From the NCBI RefSeq assembly GCF_002846575.1, contig NZ_PJND01000009.1, positions 186,001-250,000 on the forward strand: 64,000 nucleotides of DNA. The letters are read 5' to 3'. This DNA comes from Flavobacterium lindanitolerans. GTDB taxonomy: Bacteria > Bacteroidota > Bacteroidia > Flavobacteriales > Flavobacteriaceae. A program made the translations under genes and the position numbers. The notes beneath the pieces are model-generated. The model saw nothing but the letters and a program-made list of their open reading frames with translations, was not told where the DNA came from and made no database searches. Positions 1 to 8,492 of this stretch are shown in pieces; the first letter of the stretch is position 1; the number at the start of each line of letters is the position of its first letter.

Positions 1-201
1 CACAATAACCCTGTACATCATGGTTTTTGCAAAAATATAAACGATTACCCATGGTCTTCTTACGGAAGTATTATTTCTGAGAAACCAACTAAAATAAAAA
101 GAAAAGAAGTTATTGATGTCTTTTATAATTTAGATAATTTTATAGCGTATCATAATCAAAATCAGGATTTTTTTGATATTGACGATTTGATAATAGAATA
201 A
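1..201 (+). CDS. RAYT-type (IS200-like) transposase, 3' end only
   Basis: An open frame runs from base 1 to TAA at 199-201 and encodes about 66 residues; the 5' part lies outside the window. The start reads HNNPVHHGFCKNINDYPWSSY. A histidine-rich 'NPV..G' segment followed by 'DYPWSSY' is the usual C-terminal part of REP-associated tyrosine transposases (Y1_Tnp family), which act on single-stranded DNA at palindromes. The catalytic HUH and tyrosine residues would be upstream and cannot be checked. A palindrome begins 17 nt after the stop, as expected for this family. Whether the whole gene is intact is unknown. Confidence 0.75.
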   Translation, partial: HNNPVHHGFCKNINDYPWSSYGSIISEKPTKIKRKEVIDVFYNLDNFIAYHNQNQDFFDIDDLIIE

Positions 202-217
202 AAAACTCTTTATTTCT

Positions 218-264
218 TTTATCCAACCCTGCCAGGGTTTAAAACCCTGGCAGGGTTGGATAAA
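218..264. repeat. Near-perfect palindrome beside the RAYT gene (REP-like)
   Basis: Arms 218-240 and 242-264 are exact reverse complements around a single central base; the core is CCCTGCCAGGG. It lies between the transposase stop and the dioxygenase start. It could be a substrate or product of the RAYT enzyme, and its transcript would form a strong hairpin that could end transcription. No other copy was seen in this window. Confidence 0.8.
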
Positions 265-285
265 GAAGACGAAAAATAAACAAAT

Positions 286-1398
286 ATGGAATCAAAATTC
301 AACGACGACGTAATTGGAAGAGCCCGGGTTAAGGATACTCCCGAACTTGAGGCCTATTATAAAGAATTAGAAACCCTGGGAGCCGGCGCCTTATGGACCG
401 TAGCTAATGATATTGAACCTTGGGAGCCGCGTACTTCCTCTGTTCCTATGCTCTGGAAATATGAAAACCTAAGAGAACTGGCACTTAAATCATCAGAATT
501 GGTGACTCCGGAACAAGCCGGGCGTCGTGTGGTTTATCTTGTAAATGACAAGCGAAAGGATGTAAGCGCTGCCGTTGGCTGGTTGTATACCGGAATACAG
601 GTTACCCGTCCGGGAGAAAGCACATCGGCACATCGTCATAAAGCTTCTGCCCTACGTTTTATTATGGAAGGTGAAGGTGGCTATACGGTGGTTGATGGCA
701 ATAAGATTACATTTGAAGTCAATGATTTTGTAATTACACCCAACAGCACATGGCATGAACATGGTGTTGCAGAAGGCGGAAAAACCTGTATCTGGCAGGA
801 CGGTCTGGATATTCCTTTGGTAAATGCGCTGGAAGCTAATGACTATGCTGTTTATGATGGAAAACAGGAATTAAAGTATCCGGTTAATTTTTCACCTCTA
901 ACTTATGGAGGTTCAGGATTATTACCCGCTGACAAGGTATGGGATAAACCCTATTCTCCTCTATTCAAATATTCCTGGAAGAATGTTTATCCTTCCTTAT
1001 TAGAAGCTGCTCAGGTAAATGAGGGCTCACCTTATGATGGCATATTGATGCATTATTCCAATCCTGTTACCGGAGGCCATGTCATGCAGACCATGGGAGC
1101 ATCCATGCAATTACTAAGAGCTGGTGAACATACAAAAGCACACCAACACACCGGTTCATTTGTTTATCAATGTGCCAAGGGCAAAGGTTATTCTGTCATT
1201 AACGGAAAACGTTATGACTGGAAAGAAAGAGATATTTTTTGTGTTCCTTCGTGGGCCGTACATGAACACGTAAATCTTTCAGAAACAGAAGACGCCTGCC
1301 TGTTCTCTTTTAACGACCTTCCGGTTATTGAATCTTTAGGGCTATATCAGGAAAGAGCCTATGAAGAAAACGGAGGATTCCAGATAGTTAATAGCTAA
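286..1398 (+). CDS. Gentisate 1,2-dioxygenase (bicupin)
   Basis: Predicted cytosolic Fe(II) ring-cleavage dioxygenase converting gentisate (2,5-dihydroxybenzoate) to maleylpyruvate. At 370 aa it has the usual length of the family. The N-terminal cupin carries the metal ligands in GESTSAHRH (His116, His118) and TWHEH (His157 or His159). A second cupin near residues 280-330 has HTKAHQHTG and WAVHEH. Salicylate or 1-hydroxy-2-naphthoate dioxygenases share this fold, so the exact substrate is inferred from the two following genes, which fit steps after gentisate cleavage. It is first in a three-gene set with the hydrolase at 1455 and the isomerase at 2432. No ring hydroxylase that would make gentisate is present in the window. 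Confidence 0.85.
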   Translation: MESKFNDDVIGRARVKDTPELEAYYKELETLGAGALWTVANDIEPWEPRTSSVPMLWKYENLRELALKSSELVTPEQAGRRVVYLVNDKRKDVSAAVGWLYTGIQVTRPGESTSAHRHKASALRFIMEGEGGYTVVDGNKITFEVNDFVITPNSTWHEHGVAEGGKTCIWQDGLDIPLVNALEANDYAVYDGKQELKYPVNFSPLTYGGSGLLPADKVWDKPYSPLFKYSWKNVYPSLLEAAQVNEGSPYDGILMHYSNPVTGGHVMQTMGASMQLLRAGEHTKAHQHTGSFVYQCAKGKGYSVINGKRYDWKERDIFCVPSWAVHEHVNLSETEDACLFSFNDLPVIESLGLYQERAYEENGGFQIVNS

Positions 1399-1454
1399 AA
1401 GTCAAAAAAGAGAAAAGTAAATACAACCATAAAAACCATACTTATAACGAAAAA

Positions 1455-2369
1455 ATGAAATTAGTTACTTTCACGCATAAAAATTCAGAACCAAAGCTTG
1501 GAATTTTCAACAATGACACAGTTCTTGACCTGGAAGCGTTTGCACACAAACACAATGAAGAATTTCCAAGAACCATGTTGGAACTGATTGACCTTGGATT
1601 GGAAGAAGTTAGCAGAATTGCTGAAATCCTGAAAACCTCTTCAGAAAGTGCCATCGCAGCAGCTTCGCTTCCTTTAAACGAAATAAAGCTTTTGGCTCCA
1701 ATTACTAAACCAAGAAAAAATATTATCGGTATTGGACTGAATTATACGGAACATGTAGCAGAATCAGCCAGAACACTAGATACGTCAAAAGATTTACCGC
1801 AACAGCCGGTTATCTTCTCAAAACCACCAACTGCAGTGATTGGTAACGATGAAGCTATCCTTCACAACACAAAACTGACGCAACAACTGGATTGGGAAGT
1901 TGAATTGGCAGTAATAATCAGCAAAAAAGGAAAATACATTGCTAAAGAAAATGCTATGGATTATGTTTTTGGCTACACTGTTATCAATGATATCAGCGCC
2001 AGGGATTGCCGTCGTGCAGGACAATGGATTGTTTCAAAAGGACAGGATACTTTCGCACCAATGGGACCTGTTCTGGTTACCAAAGATGAAATCGAAGACC
2101 CACACAACCTTAATTTATCGCTGACAGTTAACGGTGTTGAAAAGCAAAATTCAAACACAAAATACATGCTTTTCAGAATTCCTGACCTTATTGAAGACCT
2201 AAGTACTGTTTTCACACTCGAAGCAGGCGATATCATTGCGACGGGAACACCTGCAGGTGTAGGCGCCGGAAGAGACCCGCAAGAATGGATGTGGGACGGA
2301 GATATCGTTGAAGCTACCGTTGAAGGAATTGGAACGTTAGTGAATACGATTAAGAAAATTAATAATTAG
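1455..2369 (+). CDS. Fumarylacetoacetate hydrolase family protein (acylpyruvate hydrolase)
   Basis: Metal-dependent C-C hydrolase of the FAH superfamily, 304 aa. Recognisable elements are GIGLNYTEHVAE (around residue 90), the metal-binding acidic cluster in DWEVELAVII, FGYTVINDISARD, and the C-terminal GDIIATGTPAGVG loop typical of the family. Its place 56 nt after gentisate dioxygenase suggests it splits maleylpyruvate, or fumarylpyruvate, into pyruvate and a C4 dicarboxylate. No separate maleylpyruvate isomerase is adjacent, while a maleate isomerase gene follows, so direct hydrolysis of maleylpyruvate to maleate plus pyruvate is the likelier reaction (inference). Confidence 0.85.
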   Translation: MKLVTFTHKNSEPKLGIFNNDTVLDLEAFAHKHNEEFPRTMLELIDLGLEEVSRIAEILKTSSESAIAAASLPLNEIKLLAPITKPRKNIIGIGLNYTEHVAESARTLDTSKDLPQQPVIFSKPPTAVIGNDEAILHNTKLTQQLDWEVELAVIISKKGKYIAKENAMDYVFGYTVINDISARDCRRAGQWIVSKGQDTFAPMGPVLVTKDEIEDPHNLNLSLTVNGVEKQNSNTKYMLFRIPDLIEDLSTVFTLEAGDIIATGTPAGVGAGRDPQEWMWDGDIVEATVEGIGTLVNTIKKINN

Positions 2370-2431
2370 ATTTCAGACTTCAGATTTCAGACTTTAGACC
2401 TTAGACTTAATAACTTTAGACTTCACTTACA

Positions 2432-3181
2432 ATGAAAAAATATAAAATAGGCCAGATAGTTCCTTCATCCAATACAACGATGGAAACCGAGATACCGGCC
2501 CTCTTCCGTTCCAGAGAAACTATTGCACCGGAAAGATTCACTTTCCATTCCAGCAGGATGCGGATGAAAAAAGTAACCAAAGAAGAATTGGAAGCTATGG
2601 ACGCAATGAGTTTGAAATGTGCTCAGGAACTTTCTGATGCTCAAGTAGACGTGATGGGTTATGCTTGCCTTGTTGCCATTATGAGTATGGGACGTGGCTA
2701 TCACTGCGTTTCTGAGACAAATCTGCATGAAGAAACCGTAAAGAACGGCTTCCCTACTCCAATCGTGACCAGTGCCGGTGCATTAATCAACGGATTGAAA
2801 GTTTTGGGAGCGAAAAAAGTAGCCGTCATTACACCTTACATGAAACCGCTAACGCAGTTGGTTGTAGATTATATCGAGCATCAGGGATTTGAAGTTGTTG
2901 ATTCTATAGCTTTGGAAATACCTGACAATTTAGAAGTGGCGGCACAAAATCCTATGAATCTTTTAGATATCTACAAACGACTCAACCTAAAAGATGTTGA
3001 TGTACTTGTCGCTTCTGCCTGCGTACAAATGCCGTCCCTGGAAGCTGTAGACCTGATTGAAAAAGAAATAGGAATTCCAGTTACAACAGCCGCCATCTGT
3101 ACAACTTATGAAATGATGAAAAAGCTGGGATTGGACACAAAAGTGCCAATTGGTGGTGAATTACTTAGCGGAAAATATTAA
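2432..3181 (+). CDS. maiA: Maleate cis-trans isomerase / Asp-Glu racemase family
   Basis: Cofactor-free isomerase converting maleate to fumarate, 249 aa. The two catalytic cysteines expected for the racemase / arylmalonate decarboxylase / maleate isomerase superfamily are visible: Cys79 in MGYACLVAIMSMG and Cys197 in VLVASACVQMPSLEAV. The N-terminus IGQIVPSSNTTMETE is typical of maleate isomerases. It closes the gentisate branch by turning the maleate released by the preceding hydrolase into fumarate for the TCA cycle. The 62-nt gap before it contains short degenerate repeats of the words 'cagactt' and 'ttagac'. Confidence 0.8.
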   Translation: MKKYKIGQIVPSSNTTMETEIPALFRSRETIAPERFTFHSSRMRMKKVTKEELEAMDAMSLKCAQELSDAQVDVMGYACLVAIMSMGRGYHCVSETNLHEETVKNGFPTPIVTSAGALINGLKVLGAKKVAVITPYMKPLTQLVVDYIEHQGFEVVDSIALEIPDNLEVAAQNPMNLLDIYKRLNLKDVDVLVASACVQMPSLEAVDLIEKEIGIPVTTAAICTTYEMMKKLGLDTKVPIGGELLSGKY

Positions 3182-3255
3182 TAATTCTGTCTTAAAATTG
3201 AACCGAACCCGAAAAGAAATAGCTAACTTTAAGTAAACCATAAAAATCAAAAGCT

Positions 3256-3372
3256 ATGAACGGATTCTTCAAAACACTACTCGCAGGATGGGGAGCGAAG
3301 AAACTTGGAGGCGGATGCCTTGGAACCATCATTTTATTTTTTATACTCTATTGGCTGTTAGGCTATTTATAG
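3256..3372 (+). CDS. Small conserved-looking membrane protein (38 aa)
   Basis: ATG at 3256 to TAG at 3370-3372 encodes 38 residues. The first half is amphipathic and glycine/lysine rich (AGWGAKKLGGG). The second half is one hydrophobic helix rich in Ile, Leu, Phe and Trp, ending LLGYL. This fits a one-span membrane peptide, and I recall similar short proteins in other flavobacteria, but I assign no function. It ends just before the hairpin at 3381-3402. Confidence 0.55.
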   Translation: MNGFFKTLLAGWGAKKLGGGCLGTIILFFILYWLLGYL

Positions 3373-3380
3373 AAATAACA

Positions 3381-3402
3381 AATCCCCTCAATTGAGGGGA
3401 TT
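3381..3402. terminator. Bidirectional terminator between convergent genes
   Basis: A perfect 22-nt palindrome with core CCCCTCAATTGAGGGG is flanked by A-rich and T-rich tracts. It sits between the small membrane protein gene (+) and the SDR gene (-), so it can serve both. Confidence 0.8.
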
Positions 3403-3407
3403 TTATT

Positions 3408-4124
3408 TTAAGGATTTGTAGACCAAAGCGAAGCAGACTTGAGCAACGCTCTCCTATTCAGTTTTAATTGGGCAACAACCAATTCAGCAAAATCTTCCGG
3501 TTGCAGTACCCTTTCAGGATTACCATCTGTAAGATTCAATGAAAGTGACATTTCAGACGCAATCGTACTCGGCATTAAGGCTGAAACCCTGATATTGTGC
3601 TTTCTTACTTCCATCATCAATGCTTCCGAAAATCCGGCAACAGCAAATTTTGATGCCGTGTAGGCGGTTGTATTAGCATTACCTCGAAGCCCGGCCGTAG
3701 AAGAAACATTAATAATATCACCCGTATTTCTGGCAATCATTCCCGGAAGTACCTGATGTGTCACATTATAGATACCCATAACATTGACGTTTAGGATTTC
3801 CTGCCATCTTTCCGGTTCCATTTCCAAAAAACTTCCAAAAGAAGCTGTTCCTGCATTATTGATAAGTATATCAATAGCACCAAATGCTTCATGGATATAG
3901 GCGATTCCTTTTTTGGCAGCTTCAAAATCGGCTACATCAAAAACAGAATAGATTGCCTTTACACCATAAGCCTGCAATTCTGCTATAGTTTCCAGCAAAG
4001 CTTCTTCATTTCTACCTGTAATAGCAATGTCAACACCTTCGGCTGCAAGAGCTAAAGCCGTAGCTTTTCCTAATCCGCGGCTTCCTCCGGTTATTAATGC
4101 TTTTCTTCCTTGTAATTGTTCCAT
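3408..4124 (-). CDS. SDR-family oxidoreductase (3-oxoacyl-ACP reductase-like)
   Basis: Classical short-chain dehydrogenase, 238 aa. It has the cofactor loop TGGSRGLG (residues 12-19), INNAG (89-92 region), and the catalytic set Ser141/Ser142, Tyr155 and Lys159 in YTASK. The Arg/Asn context after the second strand (TGRNEE) suggests NADP(H). The substrate cannot be read from sequence: members near this type act on 3-oxoacyl-ACP, sorbitol or other carbonyls. It stands alone, convergent with the gentisate cluster side and divergent from the thioredoxin gene. Confidence 0.8.
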   Translation of the reverse strand: MEQLQGRKALITGGSRGLGKATALALAAEGVDIAITGRNEEALLETIAELQAYGVKAIYSVFDVADFEAAKKGIAYIHEAFGAIDILINNAGTASFGSFLEMEPERWQEILNVNVMGIYNVTHQVLPGMIARNTGDIINVSSTAGLRGNANTTAYTASKFAVAGFSEALMMEVRKHNIRVSALMPSTIASEMSLSLNLTDGNPERVLQPEDFAELVVAQLKLNRRALLKSASLWSTNP

Positions 4125-4268
4125 TTTCGGTATCTTTTTATTTCAGATTTGTATAAACACAAAGTTAGACATCCTTAACATCTCCCGAAGGTTTTTAACT
4201 TTTTGTTCAGCTAATTTATTTAGAAATTATTTACTATTATCACACATGGAAATATGCAAGCGAATCGT

Positions 4269-4276
4269 TAAGTTTG
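4269..4276 (+). promoter_or_regulatory. Candidate -7 box for the thioredoxin gene
   Basis: TAAGTTTG matches the Bacteroidota TAnnTTTG -7 consensus. It would give a leader of roughly 38 nt before the ATG at 4320. No clear -33 element was seen. Confidence 0.4.
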
Positions 4277-4319
4277 TTATGTATAAACTTTCGCTAACTC
4301 TTAAAAACAATTCAACCCA

Positions 4320-4841
4320 ATGAAACTAAAATCACTGTTACTCTGTTTGCTTTTTATTGGTGCAATAACTCAATCATCTGCACAGGAAAGCGCCGATAAA
4401 ATCCTTGAAAAAGCTTTTACCCAGGCAAAAAAAGAAAAGAAAAATGTTTTTGTAATGTATCATGCTTCCTGGTGCAAATGGTGCAAGAAGATGGAAAACA
4501 ATATGGAAGCCGAAACCGTCAAGCCATTTTTTGACAAAAACTATGTAACTACGTTTTTGGTAGTGCAGGAATCCAAAGACAAAAAACATCTTGAAAACCC
4601 GGGTGCCGATGATATCCTGAAGAAATCCAAAGCAGACAATAGCGGTATTCCTTTCTGGCAGATTTATGATGCTAATGGCAAACTGTTAGCTGATTCTTTT
4701 AATGCCAAAGGCGAAAACTTAGGCTGTCCGGCCACAGTTGAAGAAGTAGCAGAATTCACTGATAAGCTGAAAAAAACAGCAAAACTTAGTGAAAAAGACC
4801 GCAAAAAGATTGAAGAAGTATTTGTGCTTAAGAAAAAATAA
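4320..4841 (+). CDS. Exported thioredoxin-fold protein
   Basis: 173 aa with an N-terminal signal peptide (SLLLCLLFIGAITQSSAQ, cleavage near residue 21). The thioredoxin active site is HASWCKWCKKM with Cys52 and Cys55. The fold resembles DsbD C-terminal and thioredoxin_7 type domains. It probably reduces or oxidises disulfides in the periplasm. Expression is monocistronic, bounded by the terminator at 4853-4882. Its neighbour is the copper module on the other strand, but convergent orientation argues against co-regulation. Confidence 0.8.
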   Translation: MKLKSLLLCLLFIGAITQSSAQESADKILEKAFTQAKKEKKNVFVMYHASWCKWCKKMENNMEAETVKPFFDKNYVTTFLVVQESKDKKHLENPGADDILKKSKADNSGIPFWQIYDANGKLLADSFNAKGENLGCPATVEEVAEFTDKLKKTAKLSEKDRKKIEEVFVLKKK

Positions 4842-4852
4842 GTAATAAAGAA

Positions 4853-4882
4853 AAAAGGCCTCCAAAATTTTGGAGGCCTTTT
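4853..4882. terminator. Bidirectional terminator
   Basis: A 30-nt perfect palindrome with stem AAGGCCTCCAAAA is flanked by A and T runs, between the convergent thioredoxin (+) and multicopper oxidase (-) genes. Confidence 0.85.
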
Positions 4883-4894
4883 ATTTTGGGTTTA

Positions 4895-7177
4895 TTAATA
4901 ATTAAGTACAAAGCCTACTCCAAAGCCCATATCACTGTCATAATGTGTACGGATACCCATATTTTTATTGAGTACATATCGCAGGTCGACCATATATTCC
5001 AAATCAGTATTGGCCATAAAACCGGCACGCAATCTTTTGGAAATAGGAATATCTTCCCGCATTAACTGCAATCGGGCAATCCCATCATGATAAACTTCTG
5101 CCTGAAAGTTCACGAGCATTGGCAGTGTGTATACAAACCCTAAACTCACCGCACTTCGGCTATCTTTCTTGTTTTTTTGTCCGAATATGTTCTTTTCGTG
5201 TTCATCCTCACCCATTCTTCTGTAACGCCAGTCAAAACCGATAAAAGGCATAAACCATTGCATTTTTCCGATAAAGCGGCCCAAATGGGTTTCTACCTCA
5301 TACCCATGCATATCGTTGTAACCCAATCGCCACTCCGTTCCTAATGACCATCTCGCGTTCTGAAGCATAGCTTCCCCATCATTACCATTTGTTGCAAAAT
5401 CATTCTGGGCCATAAAATGCGGCATATTACTTTCTCTTTGCAGCATCTTATAGGCTTTTGCCTTATCTGGAAGATACGGATTTTCATAATCGCCAACAGC
5501 AAAAACACGATTCATCCCAGCCATCATATGGTACAAAATATGGCAGTGAAAAAACCAATCACCTTCTTCATTGGCTAAAAATTCAATAGTATTGGTTTCC
5601 ATCGGCATAATATCCATTACATTCTTAAGCGGTGCGTTTTCTCCTTTTCCATTAATTATTCTGAAATCAAAGCCATGCAGGTGCATTGGGTGGCGCATCA
5701 TGGAATTATTGTAGATAGTGATGCGCAATACTTCTCCCTTTTTAACTGGAATCTTGTCGGTTTCCGAAAGAATTTTATTGTCCATGCTCCACACATAACG
5801 GTTCATATTTCCGGTAAGGGTAAATTTTAATTCCTTTACCGGGGCTTCTTTTGGCAGAACCGTATTGTAAGGCGATTTCAGCATAGCATAATTCAGAGTC
5901 ACGATATCCGCTAAAGCATTCGCATTATAACGATTCGGGTCATTATCCATGTTCATTCCATGCTGACTGTGGTCGGTTTTTTGTTTGGCATCCTTTTGTT
6001 TGGCATCACCTGTAATTTCCGGATACATCACTACATTCATATCCATCTGATTCAGGCTCATGTTCATTCCCATATCATCCAAATCGCCGTTCATTTTCAT
6101 CATATCGTTCATCATCTTCATTCCCTCAAAATATTTTAACCGGGGAAGCGGAGAAATAAGCTGTTTGACGCCATTCCCAATAAAATAGCTTGCCGACTGC
6201 GTCCTGTCTTCTGTAGTGGCTAAAAACTCATAAGAAAGTCCTTCCTCCGGTATGGTAACCACCACGTCATACGTTTCTGATACTGCAATTATCAATCTAT
6301 CCACTTCTATTGGTTCAACATCATTACCGTCACTGGCCACTACAGTCATCTTACCTCCCGCATAGCGAAGCCAGAAATAGGATGAGGCGCCGCCGTTTGA
6401 AATGCGAAGTCTTACCTTATCGCCTGCTTTTAGTTTTTTGCCATCAAAACTTTTTAAATTGGTAGAATTGGCTCCATTGATTAATATCTTATCATAATAA
6501 ACGTCGCTTACATCCATGGCGAGCATGCGTTTCCATTCGTTTTTAAGCTTGGTTTTGAAATGGCCTTCTCTTATGGCTTCAACATACGATTGTGTTGCTC
6601 CTTTTTTTATCGCAGCCCAATCATTGGCATTATGAAGCATCCTGTCAATATTATCCGGATTGAGATTGGTCCATTCACTTAAAATTATAGGAACCGTTGG
6701 CAGGTCGTCTATTCCTTTCCGAAACGTTTTATCGTCTTCCCGTTTTTTCATCACAAAATTACCATACATTCCAATCTGTTCCTGCAAACCGGAATGCGAA
6801 TGATACCAGTGCGTACCATTCTGAATGATTGGAAAACGATAAGTATATACAGCACCGGGAGCTATAGGCTCCTGCGTAAGATAAGGAACTCCATCTTCTT
6901 TGTTTGGCAAAAACACGCCATGCCAATGCAGTGATGTACTTTCTTTTAATTGATTATGTACTACAATTTCAGCTATATCGCCTTCAGTAAACGTAAGTGT
7001 TGGCATCGGAATCTGTCCGTTGACAGCAATTGCTCTTTTTTCTTTACCTGCGTAATTTACCAGAGTATCTTTTACATAAAGGTCATAACGGACTACTTTT
7101 TGTGCATGCAAACTGCCTGCTGTCAGCATAACTAACAGCAGTAGCAATTTGGCTGGATTATAGTTCTTTATATCCAT
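4895..7177 (-). CDS. Multicopper oxidase with C-terminal barrel-like extension (CopA-like)
   Basis: 760 aa with a signal peptide (residues 1-25, ending LHAQ). Three cupredoxin domains are marked by HWHG (84-87), HWYHSHSG (123-130), HPMHLHG (496-502) and HCHILYHMMAGM (544-555), which hold the type 1, 2 and 3 copper ligands. A methionine-rich stretch (about 353-411, many MNM/MDM words and a HSQHGMNM) fits Cu(I) binding as in CopA/CueO. Residues after about 600 are not cupredoxin-like. They alternate polar and hydrophobic residues (SLGTEWRLGY, VSLGFVYTLPM) and end in Tyr, like a CopB-type outer-membrane strand set. The protein probably oxidises Cu(I) and contributes to copper tolerance. It is the last gene of the copper set, 11 nt after the DUF3347 gene. 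Confidence 0.85.
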   Translation of the reverse strand: MDIKNYNPAKLLLLLVMLTAGSLHAQKVVRYDLYVKDTLVNYAGKEKRAIAVNGQIPMPTLTFTEGDIAEIVVHNQLKESTSLHWHGVFLPNKEDGVPYLTQEPIAPGAVYTYRFPIIQNGTHWYHSHSGLQEQIGMYGNFVMKKREDDKTFRKGIDDLPTVPIILSEWTNLNPDNIDRMLHNANDWAAIKKGATQSYVEAIREGHFKTKLKNEWKRMLAMDVSDVYYDKILINGANSTNLKSFDGKKLKAGDKVRLRISNGGASSYFWLRYAGGKMTVVASDGNDVEPIEVDRLIIAVSETYDVVVTIPEEGLSYEFLATTEDRTQSASYFIGNGVKQLISPLPRLKYFEGMKMMNDMMKMNGDLDDMGMNMSLNQMDMNVVMYPEITGDAKQKDAKQKTDHSQHGMNMDNDPNRYNANALADIVTLNYAMLKSPYNTVLPKEAPVKELKFTLTGNMNRYVWSMDNKILSETDKIPVKKGEVLRITIYNNSMMRHPMHLHGFDFRIINGKGENAPLKNVMDIMPMETNTIEFLANEEGDWFFHCHILYHMMAGMNRVFAVGDYENPYLPDKAKAYKMLQRESNMPHFMAQNDFATNGNDGEAMLQNARWSLGTEWRLGYNDMHGYEVETHLGRFIGKMQWFMPFIGFDWRYRRMGEDEHEKNIFGQKNKKDSRSAVSLGFVYTLPMLVNFQAEVYHDGIARLQLMREDIPISKRLRAGFMANTDLEYMVDLRYVLNKNMGIRTHYDSDMGFGVGFVLNY

Positions 7178-7188
7178 TATTTCACTTT

Positions 7189-8037
7189 TTACTTTATCGT
7201 TTCAACTGTCTTGCCACAAGTCAGCATCTGCGAACCATAATAAGGATTCTTAACTGCGTTTTCCTTGCTTAGCCAATTGGCACCTTTGCCATCATTCGCC
7301 ATAGGACAAAATTGATAATAAACCGGGACCTCATATTTTGAAACCTTAAGCAATTCATACACGCTTTTTGACAAGGTAATAAAGTGGTCTCTCTGGTGTT
7401 TTGCATCCGTAGTTTCTACAATATGCTCTGCATCCTCTTTCAGGTTATTCAGAACTTTCATCCAGACATTATGCTCCTCAGTATTCAACTCATTCATCTT
7501 TACTGCAGTTACGGCTTTAACCAAACCTTTGGCTTTTTCAGAAGCTAATTTCCCATCCGTTTTTACCAAAGCATCCTTAACATCAAAATAATTATCAAAA
7601 ACAGCTTTCAGCTGACTCTGGTTCTTCTGTTCAGTTGCCTTCATATCATGTCCTGAATGCCCGGTATGTGCTATTTCTGTTTTAGCACTCGTCTTTATGG
7701 CACGTTCATATTGACAGCATTCCGGAAGTTTTGCATAAACATCATCGGGAGCTCGGAATGAGTCACTGTCATATCCTGCCAGGGCAATGCGTTTTAAAAC
7801 AGCATCCAGATTGGTAGCCTTCTGGTCATAGGCAATAACAGCCATCTTGGTATCTTTATTCCATTCGACTTTGGCTATTTTATTGACATTTCCGGCTTTT
7901 TCAATAGTGCTTTTGCACATATTACAATTACCATAGATTTTTACGTTTTCTTTTTTCTCGTTTTTGATTTGTGCCTCACAGGCAGTAAATACAAATACCA
8001 TGGCAAATGTTGCCATTATTTTAGATAATGATTCCAT
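7189..8037 (-). CDS. HMA-like / DUF3347 copper-binding lipoprotein
   Basis: 282 aa with a lipoprotein-type signal (FVFTACEAQ, Cys20). A heavy-metal-associated domain follows: GNCNMCKSTIE with Cys38 and Cys41, to about residue 95. A His-rich linker (HTGHSGHDM) leads to a DUF3347 domain (about 135-282), recognised by YYQFCPMANDGKGA and NPYYGSQMLTCG near the end. DUF3347 proteins recur with metal efflux and multicopper oxidase genes in Bacteroidota. A periplasmic copper-buffering or delivery role for the next gene's oxidase is inferred. Confidence 0.8.
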   Translation of the reverse strand: MESLSKIMATFAMVFVFTACEAQIKNEKKENVKIYGNCNMCKSTIEKAGNVNKIAKVEWNKDTKMAVIAYDQKATNLDAVLKRIALAGYDSDSFRAPDDVYAKLPECCQYERAIKTSAKTEIAHTGHSGHDMKATEQKNQSQLKAVFDNYFDVKDALVKTDGKLASEKAKGLVKAVTAVKMNELNTEEHNVWMKVLNNLKEDAEHIVETTDAKHQRDHFITLSKSVYELLKVSKYEVPVYYQFCPMANDGKGANWLSKENAVKNPYYGSQMLTCGKTVETIK

Positions 8038-8112
8038 TAGATTAATTTTTTAGATATACTACTAAGCTTATTGTTCTCGATTAGACAGACTTATGGCTGC
8101 CACAAAAGGATA

Positions 8113-8472
8113 TTAGCCTATTTTGGGAGGTTGCCAGATGGAATGAAAACCCGAAGCAAAGCCTGCTTCAGTATGGTAAAATCCCAATCTTTTTTCTGTT
8201 AAGGCAAATAAATTGCTGTTAAATTCCGGAAGTATAAAAAAAGCAGCTGCATTTACACAGGAAACCGGACATATACAGGAAGCATGTTTACACTTTCCTT
8301 TACAATTATGAGAAGTGCTGTTCTTATCACAACAGTTCTCTTTCTGTTTTTTGTGAGCAGTTATTTCCTTACTGCAGTTTTTTTTCTGAGAAGATTTGTT
8401 GCAGGCGTACGAAGACTCGGGCATCATGAAGATTCCGAATATAATAAGCAGCATAAAATACAGTTTTCTCAT
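8113..8472 (-). CDS. Small exported cysteine-rich protein of the copper cluster
   Basis: 119 aa. It has a signal peptide (MRKLYFMLLIIFGIFMMPES, cut near the ACN at 23-25), then a Lys/Cys-rich core with nine cysteines (24, 33, 47, 48, 57, 61, 66, 68, 72) in CC, CKGKC and CICP patterns. A mature tail without Cys follows. No family is named with confidence. Position at the head of the copper operon and the Cys spacing suggest metal binding or sensing in the periplasm. The promoter box at 8493-8500 would drive this gene and probably the two downstream ones. Confidence 0.6.
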   Translation of the reverse strand: MRKLYFMLLIIFGIFMMPESSYACNKSSQKKNCSKEITAHKKQKENCCDKNSTSHNCKGKCKHASCICPVSCVNAAAFFILPEFNSNLFALTEKRLGFYHTEAGFASGFHSIWQPPKIG

Positions 8473-8492
8473 TTCTACAGAAAAAGTAAGTT

